Below are positions 1 to 10,946 of a stretch of DNA of 64,000 nt, one piece after another. The notes beneath the pieces were generated by a model. The model was not told where the DNA came from. It was given only the letters and a program-made list of their open reading frames with translations, and did not search any database. Numbering within the stretch: position 1 is the first letter of the stretch; each line of letters begins with the position of its first letter. The stretch is from Theobroma cacao (lineage: Eukaryota; Streptophyta; Magnoliopsida; Malvales; Malvaceae). Made by a program: the position numbers and the translations under genes. Where the stretch lies: contig NC_030854.1 in the NCBI RefSeq assembly GCF_000208745.1, forward strand, positions 25,294,822 to 25,358,821, read 5' to 3'.

Positions 1-294
1 GTTTGCTTAAATGGATAACCTACACATAAAGGAATATATGGTTAGATTCAAGATATAGTATAAGATGTAAGAGGGGTCGAAATGTGAGACATAATAAACT
101 TCATTAGAAAAGTTGATATAGAAAAATTATGAATGGAAATGAATGAAAAAATAAAAATTGTGGTAAAACTAAATATGTAATTATCAAAGTATTTAAAGGA
201 GATAGTTTTATAAAATAGATATAGCTACAAATAAAGGAATAATGAGAACGAGAGCAAAGAGAAGAATTATTCAATTTTAAAAACACAAGTAAAC

Positions 295-1328
295 AATACC
301 GATGATGGGATGATCGGTCGGGACGCGAGAAGTCGTAATCCTAGGCTAATTTTCCCTAGGATCAAAATCCAAATTAAGGCTCCACCAGTATGATGGGAGG
401 GCCTCAATTTTGGGGTTTTGAGTTTTTTAATTTTAAATAAATAAAAATATAATGAAAAAATAAAAAAATATAATAATAATAAAAATAATAAAATAAAAAT
501 AAACTTCAAAAGCATATCATATATTTCTATTGCATCATGCATATCATTGCATATAGATATTTTTATTTGCGAGTATAAGTCTCGATGATGTGATTTTTCG
601 TAGATCTTACGAAGGCGAGTTTCTTTCGGAAAGCTCCCTAGGTGAAAGGATGTCCTCGGGTCCCACCAGTATGATGAGAGGGCTCGAGAAACATCTTTAA
701 TAAAAAGGCTTTTGCTTGTAATAAGTTCATATTCACAAAACATTATTTTTAAAGAAAAACGTACGATAACCCCAATGATGGGATTTATTCATCAAATTTA
801 CGAAGGCGAATTTCTCGGATAATTCCCTAGGTGAGAGAACTCCCCAGGTCCCACCAGTATGATGGGCGGATCCGAGAGAACGTCCTCGATAAAAGGTTAT
901 TCGTCTGACATTTTTTTTATTTCACGACATGCATTTCATCATGCCTCACATTTGCATTTCATTTTAAAATCAAGCAAAATAATTTAGTAAAATTGGAGAT
1001 AAAATAAGTGAATAATAGCTAAGAAAATATAATGAACTTAAAGATTAAAGCTCAATAGGATAATCTAAAAAAATGGTACCGTTCATGGAACGGGCGTCCC
1101 AGGGGTGCTAATCTTTCCCTAGGCGTAACCGTACTCCTGAACCTAGACCTAAAAAACGTAGACCAGTTTAAGATTCTATCGACGAGGCTTAAAATTAATT
1201 TAAGACTTCGTCGATTAGAATCGAGTCAATAGGTGGCCAATCACACCTAGAAAAAAAGATTGGTGGTGACTCCTAGTGTGTTTTCATCACGTCTGGCGGT
1301 CGAGTTCCTGGACTCGCACGTTATGACA
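295..1328 (+). repeat. LTR of a Ty3/gypsy-type retrotransposon (copy A1, probably solo)
   Basis: This is one of two inverted copies of a long repeat; the other is at 62943-64000. Landmarks include ggtaccgttcatggaacggg at about 1076 and a 3' part containing ggtggtgactcctag, a phrase common near the 3' end of Tat/Ogre-type gypsy LTRs. The 3' end is placed at about 1328 (cgcacgttatgaca), because similarity to the second copy stops there. No primer-binding site follows, so it looks like a solo LTR. Internal subunits share accagtatgatg at about 384, 666 and 853. The 5' end is unresolved and may lie left of 295. Gypsy assignment is from sequence style, not from coding content. Confidence 0.6.
573..900 (+). 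repeat. Tandem subrepeats inside LTR A1
   Basis: Two diverged units of about 198 bp begin near 573 and 771. Each runs through an 'acgaaggcgaatttctcgg'-like stretch, 'ccctaggtgagag', 'cccaccagtatgatggg' and 'cgataaaagg'. A partial third unit lies at about 295-400. The same units occur in reverse complement at 63340-63700, so the duplication came before the dispersal of these LTR copies. Confidence 0.75.
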
Positions 1329-1439
1329 GGTACTGTCACGTAACATTTTTCATTTTCCTTTTGACATAATAATTTATGATTGCAATCGTTTATCATTTAC
1401 GGTCTGATAATGGTTACATTTGACTTGCAATTCTAGGCA

Positions 1440-4012
1440 ATGGAGGCAATTTCGGCCTTACGAAAGATAGTTGCCCCCTCTGCTCCGAAGGATGTCTACC
1501 CACGCATGTACAGATGGCAATGCAACCAGAAGCCAAAAGACTTCTATAAGGCAGTTGAGATGTTGGAGTCATCTCAGCAAGTGAGTGAATAGTTACTAAT
1601 TTTTACTGTGAATTTGTATAATAATTTTTTTCTAAAATTTAATCACAATCTCTATTTTGCAGTTGTGGACAGTGGAGACCTTAGAGCCCACCCCGGATGA
1701 GGCCAGTCGGGATTATTTTGTGGACATTGATGTCCCGTTATTTGAAGGCCACCAATACATGCCAATGGGGCACATGAAGGATCGGGCGGATTGAGGCTTA
1801 GGTGTGAGGGAAAATAGGAGAAACTTGAAGCACAAAAGAGCCACCGGTTCCATGAAGAGGAGGCACACCGCCTCTGTTGTTGTCGATGAGCTTTCGGTCC
1901 CTGAGTTGATAGGGGAAGGTGACGACCATGGTAATGACAGTGAAGAGTCGGTAAGGACGGTTCTAAAGGTTTGTGTTCAACAATTCCATATGTGATTATT
2001 GAATAACATATCTGTGTTTGTAGTTGGACCATGCGACGACAGCTCCACAACCACCGATAGATCCTCCTCAGATTCACAATGCTAACAAGAAGTTGGTAAG
2101 GATGGTTATAACAACTTTTGTTCAACAATTCCATATGTGATTATCAAATAACATATTTGTGTTTGCAGTTGGACGATGCGACCACAGCTCCTCAACCACC
2201 AATCGATCATGCTCAACCTCAAAGTGGTAATGAGTTGTCGATAAGGATATTAAAGTTATAACGGGTAAGGTTCAACAATTCCATATATGATTATTGAATA
2301 ACACAGTAATATATGTTATTGCAGTTGACCTAGTCGACAAGAGTCAATGACAAAGTAGTCACGAAGCGTCAACTGCAACGGATCATGCACCGGTATGAAA
2401 AAAACATGTCAAAGCTGAAGACTTCAATTCAGTCGTTGACTCTGGCGATGCAAATGTTTGAGGATCGTGTCGTTGCTAAGATTCTAGACGGCCTTAAATC
2501 ACAGGTACGCTATTCTATCTTCACTCATATATTGATCTTTTACGTTTAGTCGGTGTAGTTCTATTTTTTATGCTCAGTTTATGGTTTGTGGTATTATATA
2601 AGCTAACGGATTTTCCCATTTGTCTCGTTAAGTAGGGCGGTCCTTCATCTGACGGTGCTGGTGAGGACCACGATGATAATGATTATAGGCACGATGATGA
2701 ACTTGGTGTGCACATTCACGATGATGTTGCTGGTGCTGAGGGAGACCCTGTTCTTGAGGCCGATCCAGTTATCGATGCATCTGCGTGAGGGGAGGGGGAC
2801 CTTCACTTAGTCGTGGCGAAATGAGAGGATCTTCCTCAGGTCGATGCATTAATGGAGCCAGCAACAGGAGGGGAACATCTTCCTCAAAGCACTCCTGAAG
2901 CCAGTGGCTCACGATTGTCATCACTAGAGTCATTTGATGTCCATCATCATGCAGCGGAAATTTTAGACCCAACTGAGCGGGCTTGGGTGAAAATGGCTAG
3001 CAAATACAAGGCAAGCCCATACGTCGACCCCTTAGTGAGCCGTCGGGATGTAAAGAGCACAACGGTTAAAGCGTACGAAGCTTGCAAGAAAGACGAGTGC
3101 GCGAGGTACGCTTATAAATAACATTGCAAGTATTATTTTTTAATGAAGCATTAATCCACCAAGGCTTTTCAAACTCATTTTCTTACATATGCAGGCGTAA
3201 CATCGGGATCTTAGGGAATTAAGAGGTTGACTTTTTCACAATATTAGAGGATCCCAAAGAAGAAATGACTAGTGAACATATACGTACATGCCTCAGCGTA
3301 CTTTGTAAGCGGATGACATAGCCGAAATCAAAGCTGTACATTACCCATGCATGCGTGGTTGACACGATATTCTTCGTAAGTTTATTTGAAAATTTTTCAA
3401 TTCTAAAAATACTAAGTTTTTTATTGCATTAAGTGTAAGCTAATGTATACATGCTTCACAGGACACTATCCATATGCTACACACCTCATTTCCAACTGAA
3501 GATGCCCGATCGACTATGGTAATTCCCGATGAGTTAAAGGCATATGTGGAGGGTGAGAAGCTGACATACGGGAAAAAATGGGAAGATGTCGATTTCATCC
3601 TTGCACCTTGCAATGTTGGTGGGCATTGGGTGGTAGCGAAGATCGACTTGGTGAGGTGGACGATCAAGGTGGTGGACTCCGCAAGAACTTTGGATGCTAA
3701 GGATAACGGAGTGCAAGCGGCTCAGATGACACCCCTTAGGACATTTATGCCAATCATCTACCACCAAGCCAGTTATTTCACAAAACACGCCTGAAGACAT
3801 GAGATTTGACGCCGATGCCATTGGACATTCATTTGTCAAAAGCTAAAGTGCATCGGCAGGGTAATAGTGTCAGTTGCGGTATGTTCATGATAAGCTACAT
3901 TAACGATATCTTGCAATCAGAATCGATCAGAGTTAAGCAAAATATGATTGCAAATATGCGTCGCCAATACGCTTTAGAAATTTTTTCCAACAGTTGTGAG
4001 AGCGAAGCTTGA
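1440..4012 (+). pseudogene. ULP1/SENP-like cysteine protease gene carried by a Mutator-like element, decayed
   Basis: The reading starts MEAISALRKIV (1440-1580) and continues after an intron at 1663 (LWTVETLEPTPDEASRDYFV). These are phrases I recognise from plant transposon-borne Ulp1 proteins. The C48 protease region is at about 3465-4012. It shows the His motif GGHWVVAKIDL, the Asp motif VVDS and the Cys motif GNSVSCGMF, so the catalytic His, Asp and Cys are all still visible. The gene is broken by an in-frame TGA at 1792, a TAG at 2331, a TGA at 2786 and further stops, plus frameshifts near 3785-3830 between the Asp and Cys motifs. Family members cleave SUMO-like conjugates; this copy cannot make a full protein. 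It faces the MURA remnant at 4930-7734 and was probably part of the same Kaonashi/CUMULE-like element. Confidence 0.8.
1951..2324 (+). repeat. Triplicated exon-intron unit inside the ULP pseudogene
   Basis: Three near-tandem intron copies occupy 1951-2023, 2096-2168 and about 2250-2324. Each contains ttcaacaattccatat and ends in a tag/cag acceptor followed by ttg. The exons between them, 2024-2095 and 2169 to about 2243, both begin LD(H/D)ATTAPQPPID. Donors gtaagg are intact in copies 1 and 2. The equivalent site in copy 3 reads ataagg (2250-2255), and a gtaagg sits 24 bases further on. Unit length is about 145 bp. Confidence 0.8.
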
Positions 4013-4929
4013 ACATATCGACCCTTGTCTATACATTTTTTGTATATACAATTAATTTTATTAATTTTGATATTCGTTCATTTTATACATTACTTTTTTT
4101 TTGTCAATTCAAACACAGTGCCTTTAAATTTTAATATTGTAACCACGTGGCGTGTCACACAATTCAAGCATGGCATGTCACCCCTAAAAACTGGAACAAG
4201 TCAACATGTCACCACAGAAATCTGCATGCACTCAGCATGTCAGCTTAGCATAATATATTTTTCAGGAATTTTCATCCTTATACTTCAATTTTATCTTTAA
4301 AATGTTTTAATGTAATAAAAATTAGTTATTATTATTCATTGATCAAATTTGATTGGATGATCCATAAATTTTTTAAATTTGTTTGGTCAAGTCATGTGTT
4401 TTAATCTTAAATTTCATATCATATATTTTTAATTAGTCCAAAATTTTATTTTTCTAGACTTGCATCCTTTGAAGTAAACTCCTTGGTACAATATTATTAT
4501 TATTATTTTGTTAATTGATTGGCTTAAAATTTTATATGGAGGTAATAGTATAAGGACTTCGGAAGTCTATTAAGTGTTCAAAACTATGGACAAAATGAAA
4601 TGAATAATCAAATAATATATCTACAAAATTAATAAAAAAAATAAAGACTCATCTACAACAGGAAACTAACAAACACAAAATCTAAATATGAATGAATGTA
4701 AGATACTACAAGAGCAAATTGTGACAAAGGATTACACATGGGTTACACATTTAGTTAGGCCGACAAGCTGTCTTCATCCACAAGACACCCTACGTTTTCA
4801 GACATTGTCCTTTATATTGGACAGTTGTTGCATGTGTGACCGGTTTGTCTGTAACTTGAACATGCTTTCGGTCGGGGCACTCGTGGAGGCACCGATTGAC
4901 TTGGAGATGGTGCTGAATATGTGGATGGA
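4013..4929. other. Non-coding gap between the convergent ULP and MURA remnants
   Basis: This is AT-rich sequence with no supported gene. At about 4141-4255 there are several short 'catgtcac/gcgtgtcac' phrases, like those in the right arm of the element at 7800-8100. Sequence at 4330-4470 resembles the dispersed non-coding repeat seen at 8640-9040 only in general style. Confidence 0.4.
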
Positions 4930-7734
4930 ACTGTAAATGGTGATGGGCAATTTTGTCTGTTATGGTCGTACCTCTTGCATTGCGAACATCTCCGTGCTCG
5001 ACTGCTTTCACCGACCGATGGAATCCTTCACCTCCTAGGTTTTCCCGCTTGGCCTCGCCAAGGTGGTGGCAAGACGACAATTTGTTCCACATGAAGGGGG
5101 ATGTCCCACTCACTAAGATGGCCCACAGGGCGAATGGACCTCACTTAACCCTCAACCAAAATGGTTGTCTTATAGTAGTTAGTGTAGAATTCAATGGCTT
5201 CATGTTTACATTTACTGAAAAATACAATGAACTCAATCTTCAAGTACAATGTAAATACTATGTCAATTAGGGTTCAAACAAGAAATAAAGATATTCTGAC
5301 CTTATTGCTGCAATGGCATGGCTATATGGTAGTAAATCTATTTGGAACTCACAACATGAACATGCCTTCGGGGACAGGTTTACAGGTCTGTCCATCTTCC
5401 CGTTTTTAACTTCTCACTCCACTCGATTGATAGGTTTAACCACAGAGCAATGTGCATCATTGAACTGTTTGCTCAACTGCTTAGCAACCTAAGGGCTGAG
5501 GGGCATGGTCACCTTGATGGCCTCTTCGTACCGGTCAAAGAACCAACGCTGGAACATGTCTCTGATGAACTCGATCAAAACAGTGATTGGCATTTGTCTT
5601 GCATGCTTTAAGCATGAGTTAACACATTCCGCAATGTTGGATGTCATCATTTGGTATCTCCTTGCCAGTGAACAAGCACATGCCCATCTCTCAGGGCTTA
5701 TTCTCATAAGGTTAGCGTGGGTTCTCATGTGAATCTGCTTGAGCTGGGTCATATGTCTGTTGAAATCGAAAACCTTATAGTAATCTCGAGCAAGGGTGAA
5801 AATCATAAAAACGTCGTCACGCTTGAACTTGTTTTTAAAGTTTTTCTTCAAGTGGTACCTGCATAAACTGTGGTGCGCTTTTGGATATGTATTTTGGATT
5901 TCTTTCTTAATGTCGAGATGCTGATAAAAAATGAACATAGTGTTTTCAAGACAACCGACTGTTTCACGCAACTTGCTAAGAAACCACGTCCACGAGTCTT
6001 CGTCCTCAACATGGTTGATGCCAAATGCAACTGGATATACGCACTTGTTCGCATATTTGCATACAGCGACAAACAGAACACTTTTGAACCTGCCTTTCAG
6101 ATGTGTCGCATCAATAGCAACCGTAGGACGCATTACATCCCTAAACCCCCTAACACCAGCCCTGTATGCCCAAAAATAATATTTGAATCTTTCTACCTCA
6201 TCAGTAGACACTGCAGTGACTGTGCCGAGATTTACTTGTTCCAACATATAAAAATACGAGGGTAGTAGTTGAAATGACTAATCTGGGGGACCGAAAACAA
6301 GCCTCTTCACATACTCCTTCACTTGCCAGGCCTTACCATACAGGCATTCCAATCCCCACTGAACTCTCATCTCACGAATTATGTCCTTAGGTCTCAGTGC
6401 TACTCCATTAGCCTAAAACTTGTGTGACATAAGTTCACTAATTATCTTCGCACTTGCGGTTGCAAATCGTCTTTGCAAACCATCGACAGTACATGTGTGT
6501 ACTTTGTGGAACGACCGAACTCGTCAATATTCTCTTCTTTCAGGTAACTTTGTTGCACGCACACTGAACTTGCATGCCTTGTCCTTGCAATCAACCTTAT
6601 AACGAGCTTTACATGACCTTTTTACTCTTATCCCAAATTGCTCTTTTAGAGCCAACATGTTCAAAGCTCGTTTCAACTTGGCCTTCGAGAAAAATATACT
6701 TCCTTTGTATAAGCGATCATCGACACATTTCGGCTCATCAGTTGTAATTGTTTGGAAGGAGAACCTTTTTGCACTTGGAATTACCCAAGTACGAGATATC
6801 CTTGCATTCCCCTTTCTTGATAACTGTCATGGAGCAATGTACCAAGGGAACGAATCCCGTTCTCATCAGCGATGGGGTTATTGTATATGGGGTCATCACA
6901 CTGAACATCTCTTACATCAACACTTTCAACAGGTTCCGTTTCGCCTTCAACATTATTGCAAATTGGAATGTCACTATCATAAAGCCAGTCTTCGTCTGAA
7001 CTCTCATCATGCCATTCATCAGGCCCATCATCCGAATTGTCATCAAATCTATCTTCACCAACAGGGAACAAATCCTTATTTCCCTCATCACATGCAGTAT
7101 TATCCTCGAGAGTCGCAGTGTAACCCTCCAACGTCCTAGTGTTGTACTCAAGTGTCGCATTCTCATTTGAAAATGCCATTACATCCTATACAGTTTCACC
7201 CGATCGTTGCATTTGTTGGATAGAAGTAACTAATTGGTTCGATGCACATCCTGATTGAAATTGTGCAACCAACTGTTCTGTGAATGTCGTGTGTCTATCG
7301 GGCTACACAAACTCTTGTGCATACGTCAATTGCCATTATTGTGGGTTACAGATCGAATGCTGTGGTATATGTGAAGCATTGTATATCTCATTTTGATTGA
7401 GCTAATTACCATGTTATTCAGCTTCTTCATGTGACATAACATTTGTTTGGCGTCCCTTAATGCTGACATACACAGCCGAAACATTCCTCTGTTCTAGCAA
7501 AATTAATGCAACATCCTCATCTTCCTTGATAATTGACCATGATAGCTCTTCAAGTGCACTGCTCAATGCATGCAACTCAATCTCGTCAATTTCTGAATTT
7601 ACCCCAACAATATCTTCAACCAGCTTCATCAATCCCACAAACGACAAATCACTCTTAAACCCTAGCATTCGTGACTCACCACCCTTGTAAATGCCATCCA
7701 CCTACTGACCATCGTGTCTTATCATAAGTCGCAT
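4930..7734 (-). pseudogene. MURA (MULE) transposase, decayed
   Basis: The predicted start is the ATG at 7732-7734 (MRLMIRHDGQ). After a stop near 7702 it continues as a typical MULE N-terminus (GGESRMLGFKSDLSFVGLM). A DNA-binding zinc region (CKDKACKFSVRA...HTCTVDG) lies at about 6490-6610. The MULE transposase domain is at 5489-6247, with IDATHLKG carrying the first catalytic Asp and a CRYHLKKNF block. Where relatives have an SDRH-type second Asp, this copy reads FIFYQH, so that residue is lost. A SWIM-like remnant (CSCCEFQIDLLPYSHAI, one zinc ligand changed to Tyr) lies near 5335-5385, and a CSQCKRYDHNRQNCP zinc knuckle near 4940-4990. Stops and frameshifts separate the blocks. It would have mobilised the element; this copy is inactive. 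Confidence 0.85.
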
Positions 7735-8640
7735 AATTAGAACCCCATTGAAATTTTGAAAACAACAATAATTTGTAAATCATTTAACACATTACATGAT
7801 ATGACGTGTTCTAGAATTTGTCAGTCATGTTGTAACACGCCATGCATATAACGTATAATGTGGTAACTTCCCATGCATATAACGTAAAATGTGGTAACAC
7901 GCCATGCATATAATGTAAAATGTTGTAACACGCCAACGCTGACACACCAATGACTATAATTACTGTGTCTTTACACGAACTGGCCTAAAATACCCATGGC
8001 ATGTGACACGTCAATCAGTGTAATTATTGACTCGTTACACGAACTGCCCTAAAATAACCAATGTCGTGACACGCTAAAATAATGCTAACACATGTTATAG
8101 ATGCATGCCGTGTAATAACTCTGGGCAATGTTTCTAATCCATGTTCTAATTTACACCAAATGTTTCAGAAATTTAAGTGTTGCAGCAATAAACCCAAACC
8201 CAATAACATACTTTGATGTTATCTTTGCTATAGGGTCTGTTAATCTACGACAATATGGCTAGATGCCGAGAGATAGATCACGGCCCGATGACGATGGTGC
8301 TCAATAAAGAGTTGACAGAGCTCATACAGTTCAGAGAGCTGAGAGAGCTGATGACGATGGTGCTCAACAGAGAGTTGGCAGAGTTGAGACAGTTCAGAGA
8401 GTTGAAAGAGAAAGATGATCGAGCTCAAACAGCTAAGCATTTATTTTTTTTAATTTTCTCTCTAGCGAGAGGGAGATATCGGGACCCTAATTTTAAACGA
8501 TGTTTTTAAGGACATTTTGGTCTACTCATGCTTCTTTTTGGCTAAAAACAGATAACTTTATATGGGTGGTTATTTTTGAAATCACCTTATCATGAGATCC
8601 ATTTCTCACAATTTTCTCTTAAATTTTTGGCATAATATTT
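7735..8640. other. Right arm of the Mutator-like element, non-coding
   Basis: This region lies upstream of the MURA remnant. It has degenerate repeats of about 36-40 bp around 7840-7935 built on 'gtaacacgccatgcatataa' and 'cgtaaaatgtg', then related 'gacacgtcaat' and 'gacacgctaa' phrases to about 8110. I could not define terminal inverted repeats or a target duplication, so the element end is unknown. Confidence 0.45.
8287..8411 (+). repeat. 63-bp direct tandem duplication (in-frame 21-residue repeat)
   Basis: Two copies start at 8287 and 8350 with gatgacgatggtgctcaa. The period is 63 bp, so an 84-codon open frame at 8255-8509 reads MTMVLN(K/R)EL(T/A)EL and then QFREL twice. The opposite strand is also open here. 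There is no other sign of a gene; this is probably part of the transposon arm. Confidence 0.6.
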
Positions 8641-9040
8641 TAAAAAACTTATAAATTATTTTAAAAAATTCAAATAAGTTATTTTTTTATTATGTTTAAT
8701 CAAGTTCTTATACTTTTTTTGGACCAAATAGATCTTTTTGATTAGTAGTTAACTAACTGTTATTAGTTAAAATGCTACTCCTTTAATGTAGATAACACTA
8801 ATGTGAATAGTAAAAATATCACATGACCATATCATTATACTATATTAGCATGTCATGTTTGTGTCATGTGGCATAAAATGACAAGCGGTATTTTTATTAA
8901 CAATCATTAGTAAGTTGAGTTTATTTTGACTCAAAATAAAAATATAAAAAATTTAATTGTACGTAACAAAAGAATAAAACTTATTTGAATTTTTTCTAAA
9001 TAGTTTAAATTTTTTTTAGGTATTATACTCAAATTTTTCA
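8640..9040 (+). repeat. Dispersed non-coding repeat, copy 1
   Basis: About 400 bp resembles 47530-47930 in the same orientation. Shared phrases include 'ggaccaaatagatcttttt', 'gtgaatagtaaaaatatcac', 'catgtggcataaaatga' and 'aaaagaataaaacttatttg'. It has no coding capacity. It could be a MULE-derived non-autonomous family. Confidence 0.55.
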
Positions 9041-9075
9041 CATGTTATCAAAATGAATTGTTCATAAATTAAAAT

Positions 9076-10946
9076 TGTTAGCTTGAAAATGAGTATAGTT
9101 TTGGTTATGACAAAATGATTCAAATTTACATTTGCTTTACTAGAGTAATACTTGACAAGTTCTTGAAATGATTAATTCTTATATATTTGTTCATATATAA
9201 TTACGAACTTGATTATTGAAGTTATTGAATTATATCTATAACCTTATATGATTTAGTTGTACGAGTTTATGATCCCTCTAACATTTATTCTTGAGATGTT
9301 AAAATTACAAGTTAGGCTCACAAGTGATGAAGTTTATCTCAAAGCATTCAAAGATTATCAATTTACACTATACCAAGCTTGCTTCATATCAAGAAATTCA
9401 ATCATCACTCGACATTTGATCACAAGGAAGATATGGCCAAAGTTACATGCTAAAATATCAAGGAATCTTAAATAAAAAAAACTCCAATCAATCCTACAGT
9501 AAGGCGAGTTGATCTTATGGCAGAACGGGTAAGAACGAACAAGTCTTAAAAATACATAGCTATAGTCGACCTTATAAATTCTATAGTAGACCCTATGTCA
9601 AGACTGATGAAAAATCGTAAAGAAATGAAGCCATAGTTGACCTTGACAAAGCTATATTCGACCCTCTAAGTTTTGATGTAAAAAATACAAGCTTTCTGGA
9701 AGTGGATTGACTAGAGAACTTCTATACTCAACTATATATGACCGTTAGACAAAATTCATAACGAAAATAGCTAGTTTCTTGCTCCAATAGCTCCAAGACT
9801 TTTTCAATTATAAAAAAGACCATTTGGAAGTATTTCAAAGTGAAGAAGAAGAAAAAAAGAAAGAGGGCCAAACTCTTGACGATCATGGTCTTGAAAGTAA
9901 AATAGAGAAAATCAAACAAAACCAAGCTTACTTGAGCTCAACCTTCTTTGTGCTTACACTCCAATCTTTTATCTATTGTTAGACATTTTTTCTCTATTGT
10001 ACTAAATTAGCAAAATCAACCTTTTAGAGGCACTCTTACTGTTACTTGTCATGGTTTTAACTTAGCCTTGAAAAGTTAGTATAAGTTTATCGTTTTCCAT
10101 TAAAAAGTAAATATCCCTTTAATAAATTGTGTAAGGATTATCGCTTCTCATTAAAAAGTAGAAATCTTTTTAGTGGATTGTGTAAGGGTTATTGCTTGAT
10201 CCTATTAAAAAGCAAAAATCTTTGTGTAAGCGTTATCGTTATCCATTTAAAAACTAATAATTTTTTAATGGATTAAAAATTTCTTAATTAGCAAAAGAGT
10301 GGATGTAAGCATTTGAGAAAATCAAACCACTATAAATTTTTTGTGTCTTAATTTATTTTTATGCTTTATGATTTATTGTTGAAAACTATTTTAAAAAATT
10401 ACTTACTTTGTTTTTGACATGAGTAGGATATTTATTTTGAAAAAGATTTGATTTTTACTTAATGTCTTCATTTCATTATTTTGCTTCATTTCATTTCAAT
10501 TCAAGAAAATTTATTTCATTAGTTGCTTGTTTGTTCAATCTTTCTCAATCCTCACTACTTGAATATCTCTTGTTGAAAAGATTTCTTAAAATATTTTTTT
10601 CTTAAATTAAACTTGTTTGATCTACATTTGAAAAACGCATATCAAAATGATCATTTGTCTATGGTTGATTGAATGGACTTGTTTAAAATATGTATATTCA
10701 TCAAAGTTTTCCTTGAAACTTTTCTTACAAGCTTTTAAAACGAGTTTCTCATCTAGAATCGATTATCAAGTCTTCTCGACTCTATATTTGTCTAAATAGT
10801 TTTTGAAAAGGTTTTACCAAAAAAAAAAAACCAATCATAGTCGACTAGAGCTTCTTCATAATCGATTATAGCAGTTCTTACTTTATTTTTCAAAAATTTT
10901 TAAACTCCAATTCACTCTCTCTTAGATAATTACTCTTTGAAGGAAC
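9076..10946 (+). repeat. Solo copia-like LTR (copy B1)
   Basis: It starts TGTTAGCTTGAAAATGAG and ends near 10946 after ccaattcactctctcttaga, a typical end for long copia (SIRE/Maximus-like) LTRs. The central 'accactataaattttttgtg' block is also characteristic. No primer-binding site or coding region follows. The inverted second copy runs from 62081 back to about 52808, with matching ends at TGTTAGCTTTAAAATGA and ccaattcatctctatggg. Length is about 1.87 kb. Short tandem phrases near 10090-10260 (gtgtaagggttat...attaaaaagcaaaaatc) repeat two to three times. Confidence 0.7.

Noticed and set aside
1..8640. Terminal inverted repeats of the Mutator-like element
   Set aside because: I compared the two outer arms by eye and found no matching ends. 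LTR A1 sits where the left end should be.
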